Origin: Lysobacter sp.
Lineage (GTDB): Bacteria > Pseudomonadota > Gammaproteobacteria > Xanthomonadales > Xanthomonadaceae
DNA: 64,000 bases
Assembly (NCBI GenBank): GCA_013141175.1
Contig: JABFRN010000001.1
Coordinates: forward strand, 3,616,001 to 3,680,000
Direction of reading: 5' to 3'
The notes under the pieces were generated by a model. That model saw only the letters and a list, made by a program, of their open reading frames with translations. It was not told the DNA's origin and ran no database searches. Shown here piece after piece: positions 55,911 through 64,000 of the stretch; position 1 is the first letter of the stretch, and each line of letters begins with the position of its first letter. The translations under genes were made by a program, and so were the position numbers.

Positions 55911-56753
55911 ATGTGTCCCAGTAAAGTCCCCGACGGGGAAGAACGCGGTTGGATCATTCCGATCGGTGGCGCCGAAGAAAAAGAGAACGACCGCGCGATC
56001 CTCGCCCGTTTCGTCGAACTCTGCGGCGGTGCCGATGCCGATATCGTGGTGATACCCACGGCGAGCCGGCTCAATGCGACCGGTCCACGCTATGTCGAGA
56101 TCTTCAACAGCCTCGGCGTCGCCAAGGTCACGGTGATGGATTTCGATACCCGTCGCGATGCCGACGAGCCGCGCCGGGTCGAGCGCATCAACGAAGCGAC
56201 CGGCGTGTTCTTCACCGGCGGCAATCAGCTGCGGCTCGGGACCCTGCTCGGCGGTACTGCAGTGGCGAAGGCGATCCGGATCTGCAACGCAAGCGGCATG
56301 CACGTGGCCGGCACCAGCGCCGGTGCGGCGTTTCTGAGCGAACACATGATTGCGTTCGGCGAAGAGGGCCCGACCCCGATCGCCGGCATGGTGCGCTTGG
56401 CGCCGGGTCTCGGCCTGACCAACCGGTTCGTGATCGACCAGCATTTCCGCCAGCGCGACCGTCTAGGCCGGCTGACCGCAGCGCTGGCCTTCAATCCGTT
56501 CGCGATCGGCATCGGTCTGGACGAAGACACCGCCGCCTTCATCTCACCGGACAACACGGTGGAAGTGCTGGGCAGTGGCGGGGTGACGGTGGTCGATGCC
56601 GCCGGGCTGCAGTTCTCATCGATGGCCCAGGTCAACGAGGGCGAACCGGTCTGCCTGCTGGGCCTGAGCTTCCACATCCTCGTCGCCGGTGCTACGTTCA
56701 ACCTGCACACGCGCAAGGCTTCGGCAGGCGCGCTGCTCAGGCCCAAGGAATAA
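55911..56753 (+). CDS. cphB: cyanophycinase
   Basis: The 280-residue protein is a serine peptidase of family S51. The nucleophile sits in AGTSAGAAFLSE (Ser 136), and FTGGNQLRLGTLLGGT is also conserved. It breaks cyanophycin into beta-Asp-Arg dipeptides. The start at 55911 was preferred because AGGAAG lies 5 bases before it; ATG 55860, overlapping the iadA stop, is an in-frame alternative. It is followed by the synthetase gene after 19 bases. Confidence 0.93.
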   Translation: MCPSKVPDGEERGWIIPIGGAEEKENDRAILARFVELCGGADADIVVIPTASRLNATGPRYVEIFNSLGVAKVTVMDFDTRRDADEPRRVERINEATGVFFTGGNQLRLGTLLGGTAVAKAIRICNASGMHVAGTSAGAAFLSEHMIAFGEEGPTPIAGMVRLAPGLGLTNRFVIDQHFRQRDRLGRLTAALAFNPFAIGIGLDEDTAAFISPDNTVEVLGSGGVTVVDAAGLQFSSMAQVNEGEPVCLLGLSFHILVAGATFNLHTRKASAGALLRPKE

Positions 56754-56772
56754 ACAGGAGAGTCCACCCGTC

Positions 56773-59565
56773 ATGCGCATTCTCGATCGTTCGGTATTCG
56801 TCGGCCCCTCGCTGTATGCGCATTTTCCGGTGATCCGGCTGGAGCTGGACCTGGAACGGCTGGAAGCCTGGCCGACCGGAAAGCTCGGCCCGGCCTTCGT
56901 CGATGCGCTGGTGGAAGCGCTGCCGGGGCTGGCCGAACACGGCTGCTCCTACCGCACCCCGGGTGGTTTGATCCGGCGGATGAAGGAAGGCGAGGGCACC
57001 TGGCTGGGCCACGTGCTGGAACACGTCGCGATCGAACTGCAGAACATGGCCGGCGAAGACGTGACCTTCGGGAAAACCCGCAGCATCGACGACCGCCCCG
57101 GCGTGTACTCGGTGGTCTACGAATACGCGCAGCGCGAGGAGGGCATCGAAGCCGGCGAACTGGCGCTGAAACTGCTGCGCTCGCTGCTGCCGCCGGAACT
57201 GCGTTCGGCCGATGCGGTACCCGACGACTGGAACTGGCCCGACGCGCGCGACACCTTCATCCGTTACGCCCAGCGCCGTGCGCTGGGGCCGTCGACGATG
57301 TCGCTGGTCAAGGCCGCCGAAGACCGCAATATCCCGTGGCTGCGCTTGAACGAACAGTCGCTGGTGCAGTTGGGCCACGGCAAATACCAGCAGCGCATCC
57401 AGGCGACGGTGACCGGCAAGACCTCGCACATCGCGGTGGAGCTGGCCAGCGACAAGGAAGAAACCAACAAGATCCTCGGCTCGCTCGGACTGCCGGTGCC
57501 GCGCCAGGAACTGGTGCAGAGCGAAGGCGCCGCGCGCCGCGCCGCGCGCAAGATCGGCTTCCCGGTGGTCACCAAACCGTACAACGGCAATCACGGCCGC
57601 GGCATTTCGATCCGCCTCCGCACCGATGAGGAAGTGGTCGAAGGCTTCCTGAAGGCGAAGGAGATTTCGCGTTCGGTCATCGTCGAGACCTATCTCGAGG
57701 GCGACGATCACCGGCTGCTGGTGGTCAACGGCGAGCTGGTCGCCGCGACCCGGCGCACGCCGGGGCATGTGGTCGGCGACGGCCAGCACTCCGTGCGCGA
57801 ACTGGTCGATATCGTCAATCAGGATCCGCGTCGCGGCGTCGGCCACGAGAAGGTGCTGACCCGCATCGAACTCGACGCGCAGGCCGAAATGATGATGGCG
57901 CGCGAAGACGTGACCGCCGACAGCGTGCCCGAAGCCGGCCGCATCATCTATCTGCGTTCCACCGCCAATCTGTCGACCGGCGGCACCGCGACCGACGTGA
58001 CCGACATCATCCATCCCGACAACCGCGAAATGGCGGTGCGTGCGATCAAGGCGATCGGTCTGGACGTGGGCGGCGTCGATTTCCTCAGTACCAACATCGC
58101 CGAGAGTTACAAGAACATCGGCGGCGGCATCTGCGAAGTGAATGCCGCGCCGGGGTTCCGCATGCACGTGTCGCCGAGCGAAGGCAAGTCGCGCGATGCC
58201 GCCGGCCCGGTGATCGACATGCTGTTCCCGCAGGGCACGCCGTCGCGCGTGCCGATCGCGGCGATCACCGGCACCAACGGCAAGACCACCACCTCGCGCA
58301 TGCTCGCGCACATCGCCAAGATGACCGGCTTCACGCCGGGCCTCACCACCACCGATGGCGTGTACATCGATGGCCAGCGTACGGTCGAAGGCGATATGAC
58401 CGGGCCGGTGTCGGCGCGCATGGTGCTGGCCGATCCGCAGATCGATTTCGCGGTGCTGGAAACCGCGCGCGGCGGCCTGCTGCGTGCCGGCATGGGCGTA
58501 CCGAAGGTCGACGTGGGCGCGGTGCTCAACGTGCAGTCCGATCATCTCGGCATGAAAGGGATCGACACGCTGGAGCAGTTGGCCGAGGTCAAACGCATCG
58601 TCATCGAAGTGGCCGAAGACTGCGCGGTGCTCAACGCCGACGACCCGAACGTGCTGAAGATGGGCGGCTACACCGACGCCAAAGTGCTTTGCTACGTCAC
58701 GCTCAATCCTTCGCACGGGCTGGTCCGCGAACACATCCGCGCGGGAGGCCGTGCCTGTGCGCTCGAAGCGGGCGTCAACGGCCAGATGATCACGCTGTAC
58801 GACAAGGGCAGCCATATCCCGCTGCTGTGGACGCACCTGATTCCGGCGACGCTGGAAGGCAAGGCGCTGCACAACGTGCAGAACGCGATGTTCGCGGCGG
58901 CGATGGCCTTTTCGATGGGGATCAAGCTCGATGCGATCCGCCAGGGCCTGCGCACCTTCGACAGCACGTTCTTCCAGGCACCGGGCCGGATGAACGTGTT
59001 CAACGAGCATCCGTTCAAGGTGCTGTTCGACTATGGCCACAACGCGCACGCGGTCGCGGCGATGGCCGATCTCGCCCAGCGGCTCGAAGTGACCGGTCGC
59101 CGGATCGTGGTGGTCGCCGGTCCCGGCGATCGTCGCGATGAAGACCTGCGCGAGATCGCCAAGGCCGTGGCCGGCGGTTTTGATCACTACATCTGTCGCC
59201 GCGACGACGGTCTGCGCGGGCGCGCGCCGGACGAAGTGCCGAAGCTGATCGCCGCGACCCTGCGCGAACAGGGTGTCGCCGATCACCAGATCAGCATCAT
59301 CCCCGACGAACAGGACGCGATCGACGCCGGATTGCGCATGGCCCAGGCCGGCGACGTGCTGCTGGTCTTCGCCGATACGCTGGTGCGCTCATGGAAGCAG
59401 ATCATCAAGTTCAAGCCCGAGGGCGTGGCCGAGAAAGTGGCGGTCGTCGCTGCGGCGAACGTCGATGCGGAGGAGACGACGGAGCCGCACTTCTCGCCCG
59501 AACAGTGGGAAGGCGTGAGCCGCGACGAGCGCGGCATCTTCATCTCGCGGGAGAGCGACGACTGA
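56773..59565 (+). CDS. cphA: cyanophycin synthetase
   Basis: The 930-residue enzyme makes cyanophycin, a polymer of aspartate and arginine, by ATP-driven ligation. It has an N-terminal domain (to about 160), an ATP-grasp section (about 215-480), and a Mur-ligase-type section with GTNGKTTTSRM near residue 500. The C-terminal VVVAGPGDRRDEDLREIA part is also typical. The start at 56773 gives the usual MRILDRSVFVGPSLYA opening. The usual length is about 870-930. Confidence 0.96.
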   Translation: MRILDRSVFVGPSLYAHFPVIRLELDLERLEAWPTGKLGPAFVDALVEALPGLAEHGCSYRTPGGLIRRMKEGEGTWLGHVLEHVAIELQNMAGEDVTFGKTRSIDDRPGVYSVVYEYAQREEGIEAGELALKLLRSLLPPELRSADAVPDDWNWPDARDTFIRYAQRRALGPSTMSLVKAAEDRNIPWLRLNEQSLVQLGHGKYQQRIQATVTGKTSHIAVELASDKEETNKILGSLGLPVPRQELVQSEGAARRAARKIGFPVVTKPYNGNHGRGISIRLRTDEEVVEGFLKAKEISRSVIVETYLEGDDHRLLVVNGELVAATRRTPGHVVGDGQHSVRELVDIVNQDPRRGVGHEKVLTRIELDAQAEMMMAREDVTADSVPEAGRIIYLRSTANLSTGGTATDVTDIIHPDNREMAVRAIKAIGLDVGGVDFLSTNIAESYKNIGGGICEVNAAPGFRMHVSPSEGKSRDAAGPVIDMLFPQGTPSRVPIAAITGTNGKTTTSRMLAHIAKMTGFTPGLTTTDGVYIDGQRTVEGDMTGPVSARMVLADPQIDFAVLETARGGLLRAGMGVPKVDVGAVLNVQSDHLGMKGIDTLEQLAEVKRIVIEVAEDCAVLNADDPNVLKMGGYTDAKVLCYVTLNPSHGLVREHIRAGGRACALEAGVNGQMITLYDKGSHIPLLWTHLIPATLEGKALHNVQNAMFAAAMAFSMGIKLDAIRQGLRTFDSTFFQAPGRMNVFNEHPFKVLFDYGHNAHAVAAMADLAQRLEVTGRRIVVVAGPGDRRDEDLREIAKAVAGGFDHYICRRDDGLRGRAPDEVPKLIAATLREQGVADHQISIIPDEQDAIDAGLRMAQAGDVLLVFADTLVRSWKQIIKFKPEGVAEKVAVVAAANVDAEETTEPHFSPEQWEGVSRDERGIFISRESDD

Positions 59566-59570
59566 GCGCC

Positions 59571-61367
59571 GTGATCGGATTGTCGGGCGAGCCGCCGTTC
59601 GAGGATTCGCGGCGGCTCACCGGATCGAATGTTTATTTCGCAGGCTGCGGCGCTGCGCTGGAAACCATGGGCCCGCAGGCGCGCGATCCGGTCGCCCTCG
59701 CGGCGTGGTGGATGCGCGCCAACGCGGCGCGCGAAGCGCTGGGCTGGGCGGCCACCGAACCGGTGGTGCGCGTGCACCGCACGGCGACGTCGCTGGCCTT
59801 CACCGCCCCTGCGGATCAGCTCTACACCGCGACCGAAATCAACGAATGGGCGTGGTGCGCCAGCGTGGCCTTCCACGACTTCCACGCGCCCGGGCATCCG
59901 TCCACGCACGACACCGCGTCCGCGCTGCATACCTTGCAGCGTTTCGCGGCGGAAGAGCGCTGCCCGGATGCGATCGCATTGCTCGATGCCGCGCGGGCGC
60001 ACGGCGTGCCGGCGCTGCACGACGACGATGCCCTGAGCCTCGGCCTCGGTAAGCATGGGCGGACATGGCCGATCGACGCATTGCCGTCGGTGGGCGATGT
60101 GCCGTGGACGACGCTCGGCACGATTCCCGCCGCGCTGGTCACCGGTTCCAACGGCAAGACCACCACCGTGCGCCTGATCGCGGCGATGCTGCGTGCGCAA
60201 GGGCTGCGCACCGCGCATTCCTGCACCGACGGCCTGTTCGTCGGTGGCGGCGCGAGCGATGCCGCCGATGTCGAACGCCTCGAAAGCGGCGACTATTCCG
60301 GCCCGACCGGCGCGCGCCAACTGCTGCGACGCACCGACGTCGAAGCCGCCGTGCTCGAAACCGCGCGCGGTGGCCTGCTGCGCCGCGGCCTGGCGCTGGC
60401 CGACGCGGATGTCGCGGTCGTCACCAATATCAGCGCCGATCACTTCGGCGAATACGGCGTGCATTCGGTCGAGGATCTGGCTGCGGTCAAGCTCACGGTG
60501 GCGCGCGCAGTCGCAGGCGAGCGCGCATCCGGCGGTTGGCTGGTGCTGAATGCGGACGATCCGCTGCTCCGCGCGCAGGGACCGCAGACGGCGCCGCGCA
60601 TTGCGTGGTTCGCGGTCGACGATCAAGCGTTACCGGCGGATGCGATGGCGCTGCCGCGCTGCGCAACGCGCGATGGCCGCCTGTTGCTGGACGATGGCGT
60701 CGAAACGCTCGATCTCGGCGCCATCGCCGCGATGCCGCTGACGCTCGGCGGTCGCGCTCGCCACAACATCGCGAACATCGCTGCGGCTGCGCTCGCAGCG
60801 ATGCTGATGGGCGTGTACGTGGAGACGATCCGCAAGGTGCTCGCGGAGTTCGGCCGCAGCCATGCCGACAACCCCGGCCGCCTGCAGCACTGGGCGTTCG
60901 CGGGCATCGAAATATTCCTCGACTACGCCCACAACCCCGATGGCATGACGGCGCTGCTCGACATCGCACAGGCGCGACGCGGCGATGGGCGGATGGCGCT
61001 GTTGCTCGGCCAGGCCGGCAATCGCGGCGACGAACAGGTGCGGGAATTGGCGGCGGTCGCCGCGCGTTACGCGCCGGATCTCGTGGTGGTGAAGGATATC
61101 GACGGCTACCTGCGCGGGCGCGAAGCAGGCGAGGTCGCGCAGGTCATCCGCGATGCATTGCTGCGACACGGCCTGTCCGAATCCGCGCTGCCGGTGCGCC
61201 TGCGCGAAGCCGATGCCGCGCGCGAAGCCCTGGCCTGGGCGCGGCCGGGCGATGTGCTGGTGCTGCCGGTGCACAGTCTCGACGCGAAAACCGAAGTCGC
61301 GGGTCTGCTGGATGCGCTGCAGGCGAGCGGCTGGCTGCCGGGACAGGCATTGCCCGACGCCGGCTGA
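59571..61367 (+). CDS. second Mur-ligase-type cyanophycin synthetase-like protein
   Basis: The 598-residue protein has the Mur-ligase part with the P-loop GSNGKTTTVRL near residue 192 and a C-terminal ligase domain with DYAHNPDGMTALLDIAQ. The ATP-grasp domain of CphA is absent; a different domain of about 180 residues precedes the P-loop. It corresponds to the shorter CphA-like partners known next to cphA in some proteobacteria. It starts with GTG six bases after cphA. It may finish, modify or regulate the polymer; this is inferred. Confidence 0.82.
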   Translation: MIGLSGEPPFEDSRRLTGSNVYFAGCGAALETMGPQARDPVALAAWWMRANAAREALGWAATEPVVRVHRTATSLAFTAPADQLYTATEINEWAWCASVAFHDFHAPGHPSTHDTASALHTLQRFAAEERCPDAIALLDAARAHGVPALHDDDALSLGLGKHGRTWPIDALPSVGDVPWTTLGTIPAALVTGSNGKTTTVRLIAAMLRAQGLRTAHSCTDGLFVGGGASDAADVERLESGDYSGPTGARQLLRRTDVEAAVLETARGGLLRRGLALADADVAVVTNISADHFGEYGVHSVEDLAAVKLTVARAVAGERASGGWLVLNADDPLLRAQGPQTAPRIAWFAVDDQALPADAMALPRCATRDGRLLLDDGVETLDLGAIAAMPLTLGGRARHNIANIAAAALAAMLMGVYVETIRKVLAEFGRSHADNPGRLQHWAFAGIEIFLDYAHNPDGMTALLDIAQARRGDGRMALLLGQAGNRGDEQVRELAAVAARYAPDLVVVKDIDGYLRGREAGEVAQVIRDALLRHGLSESALPVRLREADAAREALAWARPGDVLVLPVHSLDAKTEVAGLLDALQASGWLPGQALPDAG

Positions 61368-61379
61368 GCGGGAGTGTAC

Positions 61380-62295
61380 TTACTGCGTCTGCGCGTCCCA
61401 CGCGCGGATCGCGGCTTCCACGGCATCGATGCCTTTCGCCGCCGCCGCATCGTCGATATGCGCCATGGTGTCGTTGTCGGTATGGATCACCTTCATCGCT
61501 TTCGGCACCCGCAGGGGCTTCCGTCCCTCGAACATGCCGATGATGCCCGGGATTTCGTCGCCGCCGACCAGCGAGTAGGAGACTGCCGGCCAACCTGCCT
61601 TGAGAAACGGGATGTGGTCGCTGGGTGGATAGCGATCGCCGGCAACGATCCGCATCCGCTGCGCCTGCGCAGCGTCGTGGCTGGCGGCGACCAGCGGATG
61701 CGCGGCATCGCGGCGCATCAGCCATAGGGTGTCGCCCCAGCCGAACACGTCGAAGTTGATGTAGAGCGCGGGCTTTCCGGCGTTTTTTTTCATCGTTCTG
61801 TTCGATATACGCATGGGCGCCGAGCAGCCCGCGTTCTTCGAGGTCCCAGAACGCGGCCTTGACCCGATGGTGCACGAGCGGCCGACGTTTCAGACGTTCG
61901 GCCAGCGCCAGCACGGCAGCGCTGCCCGTAGCGTTGTCGGTGGCGCCACGACCGGCATGGACACGGTCGGAGTGCGCGCCGATCAGCAGCAGCGGCGCCT
62001 CGGCAGGACCGCCGACATCGGCGATCAGATTCTCGCCCTGCAGATTGCCGGACACGAACGGCTGTGCGGCGACCGCCATTCCGGCGTTGAGCAGACGCTG
62101 ATGCAGATACGCGCGGCGTCCGGCGTTGTCCTCGGCATCGGCCATGCGGCGGACGTCCATATGCCAGGTGCCGTGCGCGGTGTTCTTCGTGATGTCGCGA
62201 TGAGCGGGCGCGCGTGGTTGGCTGGACGCGCAGGCGGCGACCAGCAAAGCCGGGAGTGCGATCGTACCGATCAGTGCGAGGCGGCATACGGACAT
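61380..62295 (-). pseudogene. M28 family peptidase, frameshifted at an A8 tract
   Basis: The gene begins at 62295 with a lipoprotein signal (lipobox AAC) and an M28 core: GAHSDRV, TDNATGSAAVL and LEERGLLGAH. At the run of eight A (reverse strand; 61783-61790) the frame changes, and the rest, with INFDVFGWGD and SDHIPF, continues in another frame to 61380. With seven A the protein would be whole, about 304 residues, and all metal-binding positions kept. It may be a recent mutation, a sequencing error or a slippage site. Confidence 0.85.
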
Positions 62296-62488
62296 GTTGA
62301 TCGGGACCAGCAGGCGAAAGGCAGGAGCGTGCCAGAGAAACCGGGCGGGGTGCGGTGCCGGAAGTCACCGGCCCCGGATGCGCCGACCCGGGGTAGGCAT
62401 TTTCCTACCCCGTAAAGCGGCGAAGTCCGCTTGTCCGCATCGGCGGCCTTGCCTAGTCTGTGCGCAGGACGACTCCACAGGGACCGAC

Positions 62489-63136
62489 ATGACGATCCGC
62501 GTATTCCTTCTCGACGATCACGCGCTGGTGCGCAGCGGCATGCGCATGATGCTCTCGGCCGAAACCGATATCGACGTGGTCGGCGAAGCCGACACCGGCG
62601 AGATCGCGCTGCCGATGATCCGCAAGCTCATGCCCGACATCGTGTTGTGCGACCTGCATCTGCCCGGCATCAGCGGCCTCGAAGTCACCGAGCGCATCGT
62701 CAAGGGCGACTATGGCTGCAAGGTCGTGGTGGTGTCGGTGCTGGAAGACGGACCGATTCCGAAACGATTGATCGAAGCCGGCGCGTCCGGCTATGTCGGC
62801 AAGGCCGGCGACGCGGCCGAGCTGTTGCGTGCGGTGCGCGATGTCGCTCGCGGCAAGCGCTTCCTGGCCAACGGTGTGGCCCAGCACTTGGCGCTGGCGG
62901 GTATCGGTGGCGGAGCGTCGCCGTTCGACAGCCTGTCGCCGCGCGAGTTGGAAGTGGCGATGCTGTTGGCGCAGGGCCTGCGTCAGGAAGAGATCGCGAA
63001 GCGGCTCAGCCTCAGCGCCAAGACCGTCAACACGCACAAGGCGCGTCTGTTCGAGAAACTGGAGATCCAGGACAGCATCGCGCTGGCCCGGCTGTGTTCG
63101 CAATACGGGTTGAGCGATCCCGCGCGCGTCGTGTGA
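62489..63136 (+). CDS. NarL/FixJ-type response regulator
   Basis: The 215-residue protein has a receiver domain with the phosphorylation site in VLCDLHLPG (Asp 55) and the conserved Lys in VGKAGD, and a LuxR-type helix-turn-helix with LSPRELEVAMLLAQG and ERLSLSAKTVNTHKARLF-like KRLSLSAKTVNTHKARLFEK. It looks closest to the GacA/UvrY branch. No sensor kinase is adjacent. It lies back-to-back with the broken peptidase gene, with 193 bases between. Confidence 0.93.
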   Translation: MTIRVFLLDDHALVRSGMRMMLSAETDIDVVGEADTGEIALPMIRKLMPDIVLCDLHLPGISGLEVTERIVKGDYGCKVVVVSVLEDGPIPKRLIEAGASGYVGKAGDAAELLRAVRDVARGKRFLANGVAQHLALAGIGGGASPFDSLSPRELEVAMLLAQGLRQEEIAKRLSLSAKTVNTHKARLFEKLEIQDSIALARLCSQYGLSDPARVV

Positions 63137-63143
63137 CGCGCGC
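63122..63143. terminator. hairpin between convergent genes
   Basis: A perfect 9-bp stem (GCGCGCGTC and GACGCGCGC) with loop GTGT spans the stop codon of the response regulator. The convergent RNase E gene ends 12 bases beyond. No T run is present. Confidence 0.5.
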
Positions 63144-63154
63144 GGGGCGACCCA

Positions 63155-64000
63155 TCAAGCTTTGAGGCTGTCGGTGTCGTCGCTGGAGGCGTCGTCGGTG
63201 CCGGAAACCGCCACCGTGGCATCCGGTAAAGGATCGAACAACTGCAGACCGATACCGTACTGCGGCGCCGCGATGTCGTTGGCGAGTTCTGCCGCGACTT
63301 CCGGCGCAGCGACGATCACCGCAGGCTCCGCAACGGGTGTCGCAGCTGGCGCAGAAACGAATTCCACGACCGGTGCTTCCACGGGGACCGCCGCGACCGG
63401 AACCGCTTCGGCAGCGGGTGCGTCGATGATTTCGGCGGCGTGGGGCACGACAGGTGCCGTCTCGGCAATGCTTGTTTCGACAGTATCCGTCTGGATTGCG
63501 GCTGTCTCGACAGCGGCCAGTTCTGCGGGGGCAGGCTCAATGGCGGCGATGGTGCGCTCGACCGGTACGGTTTCGATCACGGGCTCTGCTTCGATCCGCG
63601 CGGGCGCGGGCGCCATCGACGTCTCGGCTGCAGGCGCAGGCGGTGCGACTTCGACGGCAACGGGTGCAGTGGCGACGACAGGCGCGCGCTCCGCGACAGG
63701 CAGATCGTCGAAATCGAACTCGGGCTGATTGCGATCGACGGCGGACTGGGGCTCGTCGCTGGTCAACGCATCGTCGGCCATGACTTCGCCGGCAACGGCG
63801 CCTTCGCCATTGCCACGACGACGACGGCGACCGCCACGACGACCGCGACGACGACGGCTGCTGCCGTCCTGTGCGGCGTCATCGCCGCCGTCGGCTGCGA
63901 ATTCCTGATCGCCCATCTGCGCATCATCGGTCGTCGTCGCTGCGGTATCGATCTCACCGGTCGACAACATTGCTGCAGTCGTCAACGGTACGACCGGCTG
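63155..64000 (-). CDS. rne: probable ribonuclease E, C-terminal part
   Basis: The reverse-strand frame is open past base 64000, so only the last 281 residues are seen. They hold an Arg-rich block (SSRRRRGRRGGRRRRRGNGE) near the edge and then a long Ala/Pro/Glu/Val-rich disordered part, ending in SDDTDSLKA. This layout is like the C-terminal half of RNase E in xanthomonads, where Arg-rich segments bind RNA and other parts hold degradosome partners. The catalytic half is outside the window, so the name is inferred. Confidence 0.65.
   Translation of the reverse strand, partial: QPVVPLTTAAMLSTGEIDTAATTTDDAQMGDQEFAADGGDDAAQDGSSRRRRGRRGGRRRRRGNGEGAVAGEVMADDALTSDEPQSAVDRNQPEFDFDDLPVAERAPVVATAPVAVEVAPPAPAAETSMAPAPARIEAEPVIETVPVERTIAAIEPAPAELAAVETAAIQTDTVETSIAETAPVVPHAAEIIDAPAAEAVPVAAVPVEAPVVEFVSAPAATPVAEPAVIVAAPEVAAELANDIAAPQYGIGLQLFDPLPDATVAVSGTDDASSDDTDSLKA

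Noticed and set aside
56737-59286. Reverse-strand open frame opposite cphA
   Set aside because: Same reason: His/Arg/Asp-rich shadow product opposite a clear cyanophycin synthetase.

Overview
The window is high-GC, gene-dense DNA that looks like a chromosome of the Lysobacteraceae/Xanthomonadaceae (Lysobacter, Luteimonas or a relative). The reasons are the aromatic amino-acid block serC-pheA-hisC-aroA, the Arg-rich C-terminus of an RNase E, large intergenic inverted repeats typical of xanthomonads, and the codon use. This placement is an inference from gene content and order; no sequence search was run.

Region 1 (1-24513) is the distal part of a type VI secretion system (T6SS) operon, all on the + strand. 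It runs tssC (only its end is in the window), hcp/tssD, tssE, tssF, tssG, vgrG/tssI, then a spike-loading module (DUF2169-pentapeptide fusion, second pentapeptide protein, DUF3540, PAAR-like DUF4150), then tssJ, tssK, tssL, tssM and tssA. Many neighbours overlap by 4 to 37 bases, so translation is probably coupled. tssB and tssH (clpV) are not in the window and probably lie upstream. After tssA come four genes without a firm assignment: a tandem-repeat protein, a diverged MidA-like methyltransferase fold, and two candidate effectors, one with a MavJ-like motif. This tail is the most likely place for new effector biology.

Region 2 (24568-37322) holds two flavoproteins, a small secreted Cys-rich peptide, and a lipid/storage group: a TetR regulator, an acyl-CoA-binding protein, a two-domain alcohol-forming fatty acyl-CoA reductase of the Marinobacter type, a phasin-like protein, a patatin-like phospholipase and a PHA-system protein. 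An FHA membrane protein and the msrPQ methionine-sulfoxide repair pair follow.

Region 3 (37484-45009) is core metabolism: serC, pheA, hisC and aroA, then a BamE-like lipid-envelope candidate, a TonB-like protein and serS. The serS gene carries an in-frame AT-rich stretch (39% GC by hand count over 44221-44400) that makes the protein about 50 residues longer than usual. It is the strongest anomaly in the window.

Region 4 (45025-54524) is mixed: secreted proteins including an M23 peptidase with BTRD-like repeats, a Ser/Thr kinase with TPRs coupled to an ECF sigma factor, a LysR regulator, a tRNA-Ser gene preceded by a broken tRNA-Ser-like copy, and a low-GC orphan gene.

Region 5 (54646-64000) is a cyanophycin gene set: isoaspartyl dipeptidase, cyanophycinase, cyanophycin synthetase and a second Mur-ligase-type synthetase. 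A frameshifted M28 peptidase, a NarL-type response regulator and the end of a probable RNase E gene close the window.
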